Shown: piece after piece, positions 1 to 9,031 of the stretch
Layout of the letters: each line of letters begins with the position of its first letter
Numbering within the stretch: position 1 is the stretch's first letter
Assembly (NCBI RefSeq): GCF_019216885.1
Contig: NZ_JAAQRC020000001.1
Span: 1,116,001-1,180,000, forward strand
Reading direction: 5' to 3'
DNA length: 64,000 bases
Source of the DNA: Methylobacterium sp. SyP6R
Lineage (GTDB): Bacteria; Pseudomonadota; Alphaproteobacteria; Rhizobiales; Beijerinckiaceae
Notes under the pieces: generated by a model
What the model was told of the DNA's origin: nothing
What the model saw: only the letters and a program-made list of their open reading frames with translations
Databases searched by the model: none
Made by a program: the position numbers and the translations under genes

Positions 1-146
1 GCGAGACGAAGCCCCTCGAAGGCCTGGGGAGAGGTGACCTCGTGCACGAGGTGCCGGTCGATGTAGAGGAGGCAGGTGCCGTCCGGCTGACGATCGACGA
101 CGTGGTCGTCCCAGATCTTGTCGTAGAGGGTGCGAGGGGCAGTCAT
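1..146 (-). CDS. leuC: 3-isopropylmalate dehydratase large subunit, N-terminal fragment
   Basis: The gene runs off the left edge; only about 48 codons from an ATG at 146 are present. The visible protein begins [17 protein letters not shown] and continues through [24 protein letters not shown], which is the conserved amino terminus of LeuC, the large subunit of the 4Fe-4S isopropylmalate isomerase of leucine biosynthesis. The LYxDKIW and [17 protein letters not shown] blocks are family hallmarks. The cysteine ligands and catalytic residues lie outside the window and cannot be checked. The gene is transcribed leftward, away from the upstream repeat and the insertion sequence. Confidence 0.93.
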   Translation of the reverse strand, partial: MTAPRTLYDKIWDDHVVDRQPDGTCLLYIDRHLVHEVTSPQAFEGLRL

Positions 147-303
147 CGGGGTTTTTGCCTTGTCACGAAGACCTGTCGTGGAAGCCGGGCGCATGGCGTG
201 CGCGCCCGGCGGACCCGTCATGTAACCGTCTCGACCGCCGACGGGTAGACCCCTTCGCGCCGCAAGGGGATGCGGGGCTCGCAAGGCGGTGGGACCCTCG
301 TGG

Positions 304-333
304 CTTCGGAGTCTGCTTGATGAGCCTCCGAAG
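304..333. repeat. short hairpin upstream of leuC
   Basis: CTTCGGAG at 304-311 is answered by its exact reverse complement at 326-333, giving an 8-bp stem with a 14-base loop. It lies in the leuC upstream region. No T-tract follows on either strand, so a terminator role is not supported; an attenuator or plain repeat role is possible. Confidence 0.45.
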
Positions 334-349
334 ACTTCATACCCACCGG

Positions 350-485
350 GTCATTCCGGGGCCGCGCAGCGGAGCCCGGAATCCAGACACTCAGGTGATG
401 CAGAACGAAGCGGAAGGCCGTCCGATTCTTCCTGAATCATCCGCGATTCTGGATTCCGGGCTCCGCTGCGCGGCCCCGGAATGAC
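350..485. repeat. dispersed palindromic repeat (family 1, full copy)
   Basis: The outer arms begin GTCATTCCGGGGCCGCGCAG and end with the matching reverse complement finishing at 485, enclosing about 60 bases of less conserved sequence. A second full copy is at 59033-59168 and a half copy at 31977-32014. All copies are intergenic. The structure is like REP/BIME-type elements: an inverted pair of near-identical 36-38 base units. Nothing in it is coding. Confidence 0.85.
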
Positions 486-560
486 CCGGATGATATCAGG
501 ACCGTCGAGCGAGTCGATCGGACCCACTCGGGCGGTGCGCGTCCTAGGCGGTGTGGACAG

Positions 561-1333
561 TTACCTGAGCCATAGGACGATGGCGGCGATGGTGACCACT
601 GCGGCATAGTTGCGGGCTGTTTTCTCGTAGCGTGTGGCGACACGCCGGAACTGCTTGAGCTTGGAGAAGCAGCACTCAATCAGGTGCCTCTCGGTATAGA
701 GCGCCGTGTCGAGCTCGTACTTCTTGGCGCGTGAGGGATTGTTCGGGATCACAGCCGTGGCGCCCTTGCCGGCAATCGCCTCGCGCAGCCGATTACTGTC
801 GTAGGCCGCATCGGCCAGGACCACCGCAGCAGGGAGATCCGCCAGGAGCGCCTCGGCCTGGGGCGCATCGCCTTTCTGCCCCGCCGTGAGGGCAAACCGG
901 ATCGGACAGCCAAGGCCGCGTACGACCAAGTGGATCTTGGTGCTCAGGCCGCCGCGGGACCGGCCCAGTGCCTGATCGGGCGGATCATCAGACCCCCTTT
1001 TTTTGCGCCCGCCGCATGTTGGTGAGCGCGCACGATCGTGGAGTCGACGATCAGGTACTCAAAGTCGGGATCGTCAGCCATCGCCTCGAAAATGCGCCAC
1101 CACACGCCCTTCTGGCTCCAGCGACTGAAGCGGCGGAACACGCTGTTCCAGTCGCCGAACGCCTCGGGCAGGTCGCGCCACGGTGCGCCGGTGCGCACGA
1201 TCCAGAGCACGCCCTCCACGAACATGCGGTTGTCGCGTCCGGTCGAGCCGCGTTGATCCGGCCGGCCGATGATCAGGGGGGATAAGCGCTCCCACTGACC
1301 ATCGCTGAGAACGAGACGATCCAGAACTCCCAA
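561..1333 (-). CDS. IS5/IS427-type DDE transposase, expressed by -1 frameshifting
   Basis: Two overlapping frames together encode one transposase of about 257 residues. The upstream frame (ATG at 1333) holds the N-terminal DUF4096-like part, ending with the first catalytic Asp in LIVDSTIVRAHQ. The downstream frame, stopping at 561, holds GRSRGGLSTKIHLVV, the second Asp in LADAAYDS, and the catalytic Glu in RHLIECCFSKLKQFRR. The frames join at a run of seven A followed by five G (minus strand, 993-1004). Such a site allows a programmed -1 shift in this IS group, so the break is probably natural rather than a mutation. Whether a fused protein is made is inferred, not shown. Confidence 0.85.
998..1004 (-). 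other. A7 slippery heptamer for -1 frameshifting in the transposase
   Basis: On the minus strand the message reads GCA AAA AAA GGG in the upstream frame. The A-AAA-AAA heptamer, followed by a G run, allows a shift to AAA AAA AGG, which opens the downstream transposase frame exactly where the conserved protein continues. This is the canonical form of a -1 slippery site. Confidence 0.7.
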
Positions 1334-1434
1334 GGCGGCCCCCCAAAAAGCAGCCTTGAATCACTCCCCACCCGCAAAGGGAACCCCAAGAGTCCACACC
1401 GCCTAGAACACTCTCACCCGAGAGTGCAGGGTTG

Positions 1435-2331
1435 CTATTCCTTCACCGCCCCGGTCATTGCCGAGACGTAGTGCTCGACGAAGAACGAGTACAGGATTAC
1501 CAGCGGCAGCGAGCCGACCAGCGCACCCGCCATCAGCGAGCCCCAGCGATAGATGTCGCCGTCGACGAACTCGCTCACCACCGCCACCGGCACGGTCTTG
1601 TTCTGGGTCGAGGACAGGAAGGTCAGGGCGTAGATGAACTCGTTCCAGCATAAGGTGAGCGAGAAGATGCCGGCCGAGATCAGCCCCGGCACCGCCAGCG
1701 GCAGGATGATCTTGACGAGGATCTGCCAGCGGCTCGCCCCGTCGATGAGCGCGCATTCCTCCAGCTCGTACGGGATGGTCTTGAAGTACCCCATCAGCAG
1801 CCAGGTCGAGAACGGGATCAGGATGGTGGGATAGACCAGCACCAGGGCGAAGGGCGAATCGTAGAGCCCGTAGGCCTGGATGATGGTGGCGAGCGGGATG
1901 AACAGGATCGAGGGCGGCACCAGGTAGGCGAGGAAGATCGCCGCGCCGACCGCCACCGCGCCCTTGTAGCGGATCCGCACGATCGCGTAGGCCGCGAGCA
2001 CGCTGGCGAACAGCGACAGCACGGTCGCCGCCACCGAGATCATCATCGTGTTCCAGAGCCACAGCGGATAGTTGGTCTGGAACAGGAGCTTCGAGATGTG
2101 CTTGAGCGTCGGCGACACCACCCAGAACGGGTTGTAGGTGTCCATGTCGATGAGCTGCTCGTCCGGTTTGATGGCGGTCAGCGCCATCCAGTAGAACGGG
2201 AACAGCAGCACCACCAGGATGACGAAGAGCGGAAGGTAGACCGTGACGACGCGCCTCGGCAGCGTGTCGAGATAGGCCATGCCCTCGCTGTTGTCGGGGG
2301 TGGTATCGGCGGTCGTGGTCGTGGCGGCCAT
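1435..2331 (-). CDS. carbohydrate ABC transporter permease, MalG/UgpE-like
   Basis: A 298-residue inner-membrane protein with six predicted membrane helices, the first at about residues 30-50. The EAA loop that docks on the ATPase is at about 191-211 (ELEECALIDGASRWQ...IILP). This matches the MalG/UgpE branch of CUT1 sugar importers. It is the last gene of a four-gene cluster and starts 18 bases after the other permease, with GAAGGATC as a ribosome site about nine bases before its ATG. The substrate cannot be read from sequence; polyols, oligosaccharides or glycerol-3-phosphate are all possible. The insertion sequence begins 31 bases past its stop. Confidence 0.88.
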   Translation of the reverse strand: MAATTTTADTTPDNSEGMAYLDTLPRRVVTVYLPLFVILVVLLFPFYWMALTAIKPDEQLIDMDTYNPFWVVSPTLKHISKLLFQTNYPLWLWNTMMISVAATVLSLFASVLAAYAIVRIRYKGAVAVGAAIFLAYLVPPSILFIPLATIIQAYGLYDSPFALVLVYPTILIPFSTWLLMGYFKTIPYELEECALIDGASRWQILVKIILPLAVPGLISAGIFSLTLCWNEFIYALTFLSSTQNKTVPVAVVSEFVDGDIYRWGSLMAGALVGSLPLVILYSFFVEHYVSAMTGAVKE

Positions 2332-2349
2332 GGGTGCTCGATCCTTCTT

Positions 2350-3294
2350 TTAGCCGGTCTGCCACTTGCGGTTCTGGAGGCCGAACCACGAGATCCCGAT
2401 GGCGAAGATCAGGAACGGCACCATCGCGGTGGCGATGGCCGCGCCCTCGCCGAGATTCCCCGACAGGATGCCGCGCTGGTAGGACAGGGTCGCCATCAGG
2501 TGGGTCGTGTTCACCGGGCCGCCGCGGGTCATCGCCCAGATCAGCTGGAAGTCGGTGAAGGTGAACAGCACCGAGAAGGTCATCACCACGGCGATGATCG
2601 GGGTGAGGAGCGGCAGCGTGATGTGGCGGAAGTTCTGCCACGGCGTCGCGCCGTCGATCGTCGCCGCCTCGTAGAGCGAGGGCGACACGGTTTGAAGACC
2701 GGCGAGCAGCGTGATGGCGATGAACGGCACCCCGCGCCAGATATTGGCGAAGGTCACGCAGATCCGCGCCATGGTCGGATCGCCGAGGAAATCGATGTTG
2801 TGGTCGAGCAGGCCGAGATGGCGCAGCGACCACGAGATGATCGAGAACTGGCTGTCGAAGATCCACCAGAACGCCAAAGCCGACAGCACGGTCGGCACGA
2901 CGAACGGGATCAGCACGATCGAGCGGATCAGCGCCTTGAACGGCAGCCGCTTGTTGAGGAGCAGCGCCAGGTAGAGGCCGATGCCGAACTTCGCCACCGA
3001 GGCAAAGCCCGTATAGACCAGGGTGTTGAACACCGAGAGCCAGAAGACGCTGTCGTCCCACAGCCACTCGTAGTTCTCGATCCCGACGAAATTGCCGCCG
3101 CGGCCGATCCGGGTGTCGGTGAGCGAGAGCCAGACGCCCTTGCCCAGCGGATAGGCCAGGAACAGCAGCAGGATCGCGGCTGCCGGCAGCATGAACCAGA
3201 AGCCCAGCCAGCCGCGGCTCGTCCGCAACCGGCTCCAGGCCGAGCCGGTCGGGGGCGCCGCCGCGGCGGGGCGGGCGAGGGCGATATCGGCCAC
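2350..3294 (-). CDS. carbohydrate ABC transporter permease, MalF/UgpA-like
   Basis: A 314-residue inner-membrane protein of the MalF/UgpA branch of CUT1 importers. Helices begin at about residue 30 (GFWFMLPAAAILLLFLAYP). The EAA loop near the C-terminal third reads YEAATIDGATPWQNF...ITLP. I place the start at a GTG at 3294 because GGAGGAGG lies eight bases upstream; an upstream ATG at 3378 would add a non-conserved tail. It pairs with the MalG-like protein to form the translocation channel. The operon order is ATPase, binding protein, this gene, then the second permease. Confidence 0.87.
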   Translation of the reverse strand: MADIALARPAAAAPPTGSAWSRLRTSRGWLGFWFMLPAAAILLLFLAYPLGKGVWLSLTDTRIGRGGNFVGIENYEWLWDDSVFWLSVFNTLVYTGFASVAKFGIGLYLALLLNKRLPFKALIRSIVLIPFVVPTVLSALAFWWIFDSQFSIISWSLRHLGLLDHNIDFLGDPTMARICVTFANIWRGVPFIAITLLAGLQTVSPSLYEAATIDGATPWQNFRHITLPLLTPIIAVVMTFSVLFTFTDFQLIWAMTRGGPVNTTHLMATLSYQRGILSGNLGEGAAIATAMVPFLIFAIGISWFGLQNRKWQTG

Positions 3295-3390
3295 GGGGAG
3301 CCTCCTCCGGGTGTTTCTTGGTTTGGGAACGCCTCGGGGAAGTGGAGGGCAGCAGAGTCGGACTGCCACGTCCATCATTGGCCGCGTGAG

Positions 3391-3605
3391 GCGCGGGTTT
3401 CTCCTCTCCCCGCGGGCGGGGAGAGGGCCGTGTCACCGTTCAGGTGATGCGGCAAGCGAAGGCGAAGCCGGAGCGAGGGTGAGGGGGTGATGCCGGAGGA
3501 GTCTCATCCGTCGAGACCCCCTCACCCTCGGCTGACGCCTCGCTTTGGTGACGGCAAGGTCACCAAAGCCCTCTCCCCGCCCGCGGGGAGAGGGGAGTTG
3601 CGCGC
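3391..3605. repeat. long palindromic intergenic repeat (family 3)
   Basis: About 215 bases fold as a long imperfect palindrome. CTCTCCCCGCGGGCGGGGAGAGG at the left is mirrored at the right, and an inner GCGAGGGTGAGGGGGT is mirrored by ACCCCCTCACCCTCGG. A closely related copy lies at 40361-40575. It separates the binding-protein gene from the permease genes inside one operon, so it could also reduce downstream expression by folding in the mRNA. No open frame in it looks real. Confidence 0.8.
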
Positions 3606-3624
3606 CGACCTTGCGTAAGGTTGC

Positions 3625-4935
3625 TTACGCCGACCGGAAGATCCGCTGGGCCTGCCTCTCCGCCGTCTTGATCGCGCCCTTCAGGTCCTCGCGGCCGGTG
3701 CAGTAGGAGGCGAACATGTCGACGACGACGAAGTCGGCGAGCACGGCGGCCACCTTCTCGCTCACCGGGGCGAGGCCGCCGGCGGCGAGCGTCCGGCTCG
3801 AGGCCTCGCCGAACACCTTGTTCTTCGGGTCGGCGGTCCAGATCGGGTTGTTGGAATAGGCCTTGAGCGGGTGGCAGAGGTAACCCTGCGAGGCTTCCAG
3901 CCAGGAATTGTAGTTCTGGGCCTCCAGCGCGAAGGCCATGAAGGCCTTACAGGCGTTCGGCGCCTTGGTGTAGGTGTAGGCCAGGATCGGGAAGGCGAGC
4001 TGGAACTCGGTCGGCTTGCCGGACTTGCCGACCGGCCACAGGCCGTGATCCATGTCCGCCGCGATGTCCTTCTTCTCGGCCTTGGCCGCGGCGTAGACCG
4101 AGATGCCGTTGCCGGTGAGATAAAGGTCGCCGGACAGGAACGCCTTGTTGTTGGACGAATCGTTCCACGACGCGGTGCCGGGCACGAAGGTCTCGTAGAG
4201 CGCCTTGACGTAGTCGAGTGCCTTCGCGGTCTCCGGCGAGTTGATGACGATCTTCTCGTTGGCGTCGACCAGGTAGGCGTCGTGCGACCACAAGGCCCAG
4301 TGGATCCACGAATTGGCGTCGCCGGTGGCGTGACCGAGCGCGAAACCGGCCGGTGTGTTGTTCTTCTTCATCGCCCGGCACAGTTCCAGGAAGCCGGCAT
4401 GGTCCTCCGGGAACTTCTGGAACCCGGCCTTGTTCATGGCCGAGATGCGGTAGTTGATATAGCCGCCGTTGAACGCCATCGGGATGGCGATCCACTCGCC
4501 CTTGACCTTGCCGTAGGCCTCGGCCGCGGGCAACCAGCCGCCGTACTTCTTGCCGAGATAGTCGGCGACGTCGCCGACCTTGAGACATTTCGACGGGAAG
4601 AGGGCCGGGAACGAGTAGAGGCCCCAGACCATGTCCGGGCCCTGGCCGGTATTGGCCGCCACCGAGGCCTTGGGCTGGATGTCGTCGAAGGATTCGCTCG
4701 TCACGCTCACCGGCACGCCGGTCGCCTTGGTGAAGGCGTCGACGAGGCGCATGAAGGCCTCGTCCTCGGAGGGGATGAAGCGCTTCCAGCGCAGGAGCTT
4801 GAGCGAGGCGCCGGCCTCCGGCTTCCACTGGTTCTCCTGCGCCCAGGCGCGGGCGAAGCCCTCCAGGCCCGCGGCGGAGGCGAGGCCGAGGGCGGCGCCC
4901 CCCTTGAGGATCTGGCGACGATCGAAGGCTGACAT
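3625..4935 (-). CDS. extracellular solute-binding protein of a carbohydrate ABC importer, Tat-exported
   Basis: A 436-residue periplasmic binding protein of the family 1 (MalE/UgpB-like) type. The start is the ATG at 4935, preceded by GGGAGAG at a normal distance; an upstream extension to 5013 has no support. The N terminus SAFDRRQILKGGAALGLASA is a twin-arginine signal followed by an AWAQ cleavage region, so the protein is probably exported folded. The mature part contains the usual LKLLRWKRF opening strand and W/Y-rich ligand-facing segments. It is flanked by the ATPase gene upstream and the permease genes downstream, which makes its role as the substrate receptor of this importer secure. 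The substrate is unknown. Confidence 0.9.
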   Translation of the reverse strand: MSAFDRRQILKGGAALGLASAAGLEGFARAWAQENQWKPEAGASLKLLRWKRFIPSEDEAFMRLVDAFTKATGVPVSVTSESFDDIQPKASVAANTGQGPDMVWGLYSFPALFPSKCLKVGDVADYLGKKYGGWLPAAEAYGKVKGEWIAIPMAFNGGYINYRISAMNKAGFQKFPEDHAGFLELCRAMKKNNTPAGFALGHATGDANSWIHWALWSHDAYLVDANEKIVINSPETAKALDYVKALYETFVPGTASWNDSSNNKAFLSGDLYLTGNGISVYAAAKAEKKDIAADMDHGLWPVGKSGKPTEFQLAFPILAYTYTKAPNACKAFMAFALEAQNYNSWLEASQGYLCHPLKAYSNNPIWTADPKNKVFGEASSRTLAAGGLAPVSEKVAAVLADFVVVDMFASYCTGREDLKGAIKTAERQAQRIFRSA

Positions 4936-5080
4936 CGTGGCGTCTCTCCCGGGATGATCGTTATGGTGTCGGTGAAGCTTTTTACTGACGCATTGTCTGC
5001 GACGAACCGGCATCCACTTCGTCGGACAATGCTCCAGGCGGCGGCGGGATGGCGTCCCGCCGCCGGCCGGAATCGGGCCA

Positions 5081-6172
<1,092 letters not shown>

Positions 6173-6449
6173 CGGCTCCTCGTAGTCGTGTTGATCAGAC
6201 AGCGGTCGCGCGCGGCGCGCGGACCGAAACGGCAGCGCTGCCACAGGCAGACGACGAACACACGACAGGCGAGCCCGGAGCAGGGCGTCTGGCGCTCATC
6301 TGGGTTGTTTCCTCGACCCGTAAGAACGGGGCGGCCTTGGCTTGCCGCCTCTCGTGTTGGCGGCCATCATCGGGCGCGCGGGGCGCAAGATCAAGCGTCC
6401 TCGCCATGCGCCCATCGTCGGATGCGCCAGAAACGACCGGGAGACAGGC

Positions 6450-7412
6450 TTGAAGTCCACAGATGTTCTGATCCTGCGGCCGATGTCGCCGCTCGTGACC
6501 GAGAGCCTGGAGCGGCATTTCACCGTTCACCGCGGCGACCTCGTCGAGGACAAGGAGCGCCTCATCGACGAGGTCGGGCCGAGAATCCGCGGCATGGCGG
6601 TGAGCCACGTCCACGTCGACGACGCCCTGCTCGACCGGCTGCCGAAGCTCGAGATCGTCGCCAATTTCGGCGTCGGCTACGACACGATCGACGCGGCGGC
6701 CTGCGGCCGGCGCGGCGTGATCGTGACGAACACGCCCGACGTGCTGACCGACGAGGTCGCCGACCTGGCGGTGGGCCTGCTGCTCGCCACCGTGCGGCAG
6801 ATCCCGCAGGTCGACCGCTACCTGCGCCAGGGCAAGTGGCTGGAGAAGCCCTATCCGCTCACCGGGACCTTGCGCGGGCGCAAGGTCGGCATCCTGGGTC
6901 TCGGCCGGATCGGCCGGGCGATCGCCCACCGCCTCGTCGCCTTCGGCCTGCCGATCGCCTATCACGGCCGGACGAAGCAGGCGGACGTGCCCTACGAATA
7001 CTTCCCGTCCCTGCTCGAGATGGCGAAGGCCTGCGACGTGCTGATGGTGGTGGCGCCGGGCGGGCCCGAGACGAAGAACATCGTCGGGCGCGAGGTGCTG
7101 GAGGCGCTGGGATCCCAGGGCGTGCTCGTCAACGTCGCCCGCGGCACTCTCGTGGACGAGGATGCGCTGGCCGCGGCCTTGGCCGACGGCACGATCCAGA
7201 GCGCCGGCCTCGACGTGTTCGCCGAGGAGCCGAAGGTGCCCGACGCCCTGATCGCCCAGGAGCATGCGGTTCTGCTGCCACATGTCGGCTCGGCATCGCA
7301 CCACACACGCAACGCGATGGGCCAGCTTGTCGTTGATAACCTGACCTCCTGGTTCCAGGGCAACGGTCCGGTGACCCCCGTGGCCGAGACACCCTGGAAG
7401 GCTCAGACCTAG
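6450..7412 (+). CDS. D-isomer-specific 2-hydroxyacid dehydrogenase (hydroxypyruvate/glyoxylate reductase type)
   Basis: A 320-residue NAD(P)-dependent oxidoreductase. The nucleotide fold is marked by GILGLGRIGRAIA, and the catalytic Arg, Glu and His are in NVARGTLVDE, FAEEPKVP and LLPHVGSAS. The substrate loop VANFGVGYDTID is that of the glyoxylate/hydroxypyruvate reductase branch. I choose the TTG at 6450 because GGGAG lies about eight bases upstream and the frame upstream is not conserved; an ATG at 6483 would cut into the first strand. In methylotrophs such enzymes can serve the serine cycle, but the true substrate here is uncertain. It diverges from the ABC importer genes. Confidence 0.88.
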   Translation: MKSTDVLILRPMSPLVTESLERHFTVHRGDLVEDKERLIDEVGPRIRGMAVSHVHVDDALLDRLPKLEIVANFGVGYDTIDAAACGRRGVIVTNTPDVLTDEVADLAVGLLLATVRQIPQVDRYLRQGKWLEKPYPLTGTLRGRKVGILGLGRIGRAIAHRLVAFGLPIAYHGRTKQADVPYEYFPSLLEMAKACDVLMVVAPGGPETKNIVGREVLEALGSQGVLVNVARGTLVDEDALAAALADGTIQSAGLDVFAEEPKVPDALIAQEHAVLLPHVGSASHHTRNAMGQLVVDNLTSWFQGNGPVTPVAETPWKAQT

Positions 7413-7425
7413 AAAGACTCGCGCC

Positions 7426-8253
7426 ATGTGCCTGCGCCGCCTCCTTCCGGTCCTCGGTCTTCTTGCCTGGACGGGATGCGCGGCGGCGCAGGAGACCAGT
7501 CCGCCCGGGGATGCCTCGGGAGCAAGAGAGACCGCCGCCGCAAGAGAGGCCGCGGGCCCAAGAGAGGCCGCGGGCCCAAGAGAGGCCGCGGGCCCCTGGG
7601 AACTGGCGCTCGACGGCAGCTTCCGCCGCTGCGGCCTGATGCTGGCCGCCGAGCCCGGCCCGGTCGGCCAGGCCCTGCGCTTCCCGGCCGGCTGCCGGCG
7701 GGCGCTGCCCGTGGTCAACGGGCTGAGTGGCTGGCGCGTCGACAATGGTCTGATCCAGCTTCTCGACCGGGAGGGCCAGCCGGTTCTGGCCTTCGCGAGC
7801 CCGGACAATGAGGGCATCCGCAGCGCGGAATCGGTGAGCGGAGAGCGCTACAGCCTCGCCCAGGCGGGGGCACGGCCGGCCGCCCCCGAGACGCCGCTCG
7901 TGACCCAGGCGGCGCTCTCGACCCTTCCGAATGCCCGCGACGCCGCCCGCGACAGCTGGACCGGCGCCCCCGCGACCCCGGCCGCCGTCGTCGGGCTCTA
8001 CACCCTCGACCGCTTCGTCGAGAAGGACGTCTGCCGGGTGGTGCTCAGGGCCGAGGGCGCGCAGGTGCAGGAGGGCTGCCGCGATCCCGGCCTCGCCCTG
8101 TTCGATCCCACTGCCTGGCACTACGAGGCCGGCCGCCTCAGCCTGGTGGCGCGGCGCGGCCACAGCGTCGAGCTGATCCCCGTGGGGGAGGGGCGCTGGC
8201 GCCGCGACCCGGAGATCGGCACGACCTTCCTGCTGCGGCGGGTCGAGCCGTGA
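7426..8253 (+). CDS. secreted AprI/Inh-family metalloprotease inhibitor-like protein with two domains
   Basis: A 275-residue exported protein. MCLRRLLPVLGLLAWTGCAAAQ is a signal peptide, possibly of lipoprotein type because of TGCA. A low-complexity stretch follows, in which AAGPRE is repeated by three perfect 18-bp DNA repeats (7541-7594). Two related domains come next: WELALDGSFRRCGLML to about residue 125, and AVVGLYTLDRFVEKDVCRVVL to the end. Each has the W/G-x-x-x-L-D, central Cys pair and L-x-x-G pattern of the AprI/Inh beta-barrel, whose members inhibit serralysin-type proteases in the periplasm. No target protease is visible nearby. It starts 13 bases after the dehydrogenase gene, so the two may be co-transcribed. 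Confidence 0.68.
   Translation: MCLRRLLPVLGLLAWTGCAAAQETSPPGDASGARETAAAREAAGPREAAGPREAAGPWELALDGSFRRCGLMLAAEPGPVGQALRFPAGCRRALPVVNGLSGWRVDNGLIQLLDREGQPVLAFASPDNEGIRSAESVSGERYSLAQAGARPAAPETPLVTQAALSTLPNARDAARDSWTGAPATPAAVVGLYTLDRFVEKDVCRVVLRAEGAQVQEGCRDPGLALFDPTAWHYEAGRLSLVARRGHSVELIPVGEGRWRRDPEIGTTFLLRRVEP
7541..7594 (+). repeat. three perfect 18-bp tandem repeats within the Inh-like gene
   Basis: The unit CAAGAGAGGCCGCGGGCC occurs three times without mismatch at 7541, 7559 and 7577. A degenerate relative lies just upstream. Each unit adds six residues (REAAGP) to the linker after the signal peptide and keeps the frame, so copy number can vary without destroying the protein. Confidence 0.9.
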
Positions 8254-8384
8254 GGGGCGGCCTCGCCCTGTCCTGAACCGATCTCCGATCCGCCAACGCG
8301 CCCTCACGCCTCCGTGCCGGTCAAACGGCGCCCCCGCGGCGCAGTGCCGATTCCGGGCAGGGCCGACGAAAAATCTCCGCGGGA

Positions 8385-8411
8385 TGTCACATCCGCCGAG
8401 GCTGCCTCGTC
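8385..8411 (+). promoter_or_regulatory. predicted ECF41-dependent promoter
   Basis: TGTCACA at 8385-8391 is followed by exactly 16 bases and then CGTC at 8408-8411. This is the consensus reported for promoters read by ECF41 sigma factors, which commonly regulate their own operon. The site lies about 110 bases before the first gene of an operon that ends in an ECF41 sigma factor gene. The match is exact in both elements and in spacing. Confidence 0.78.
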
Positions 8412-8464
8412 ATGAGCGCGAAGGGGCCCGCAATTCGGCGCGCCCCCGCGGAGGCAGACGGATC

Positions 8465-8524
8465 ATGAGGATCGTGATCGAGGACAGGGCCGCGGCGGCT
8501 CGGCGCGCCCGGGTGGAGCCATGA
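8465..8524 (+). CDS. possible 19-codon leader peptide coupled to the cupin gene
   Basis: An ATG at 8465 with GGAGG about ten bases upstream opens a 19-residue frame that starts MRIVIEDR and is rich in Arg and Ala. Its TGA overlaps the ATG of the cupin gene (ATGA at 8521-8524), the classic geometry of translational coupling. It lies between the ECF41 promoter and the first gene. The frame is short enough to be chance, and the composition is not distinctive. Confidence 0.28.
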   Translation: MRIVIEDRAAAARRARVEP

Positions 8525-8979
8525 TCGGGCCCGCCCGCATCGCGGCGGCGATGCTTCTCCTCGCGAGCGGAGCGCTCGCGCAGGAACCGACCGTCACACC
8601 ACCGACCGTCACCCCTCTGACCGCCCAACCGCCGGCCGCAGGCGAGGCCCGGGTCGCCGTCGTCTTCGACCAGGCCATCCCGAACGTTCCGGGCAAGAGC
8701 CTGCGGGCGGTATTGGTCGAGTACGGGCCGAACGGCGCCTCGCCCGCGCATACCCATGCCCGAAGCGCCTTCATCGTCGCGACGGTTTTGGCCGGCGCGA
8801 TCCGCAGCCGGGTGAATGACGGGCCCGAGCGCGTCTACGAGGCCGGCGAGAGCTTCACCGAGAGGCCGGGGGACCGCCACGGCGTCAGCGCCAATGCCAG
8901 CGCCACGGAGCCGGCCCGCCTGCTCGCGGTCTTCGTCGTCGATACGGCCGAGACCACCCTGACGACCCCGATCCACTGA
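8521..8979 (+). CDS. secreted cupin-domain protein, first gene of the ECF41 operon
   Basis: A 152-residue exported protein. The first 20 residues (RIAAAMLLLASGALAQ) form a signal peptide. A short linker with two PTVTP repeats precedes a single cupin barrel with the metal-binding pattern PAHTHARSAF...GAIRSRVND and the second motif ESFTERPGDRHGVSAN. Cupins of this type bind a metal and may act as small oxidoreductases or isomerases; the reaction here is unknown. GGAG lies five bases before the start. The ECF41 promoter upstream and the CMD-like and sigma genes 52 bases downstream suggest that it is part of an ECF41-controlled set acting outside the cytoplasm. Confidence 0.82.
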   Translation: MIGPARIAAAMLLLASGALAQEPTVTPPTVTPLTAQPPAAGEARVAVVFDQAIPNVPGKSLRAVLVEYGPNGASPAHTHARSAFIVATVLAGAIRSRVNDGPERVYEAGESFTERPGDRHGVSANASATEPARLLAVFVVDTAETTLTTPIH

Positions 8980-9031
8980 CCGGCCGCCCGCCGGCCGCCC
9001 GAACCGACATCCCGATCACGGAGAGCCGACC

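Larger units (their letters stand above)
547..1403 (-). mobile_element. IS5-family (IS427-group-like) insertion sequence
   Basis: The element is bounded by perfect 12-bp terminal inverted repeats, GGCGGTGTGGAC at 547-558 and its reverse complement at 1392-1403. Each end is flanked by TA within a CTAG context (544-547 and 1403-1406), consistent with the TA or CTAG/YTAR target duplication of the IS427 group. The length of about 857 bp fits that group. It carries one transposase in two overlapping frames and sits between the 3' end of a permease gene and leuC without breaking a recognisable gene. The intact ends and open frames suggest recent or still active transposition. Confidence 0.9.

Noticed and set aside
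1403..3436. Long Arg/His-rich frame over the permease genes
   Set aside because: It overlaps two well-supported permease genes in another phase and shows the composition of a shadow frame.
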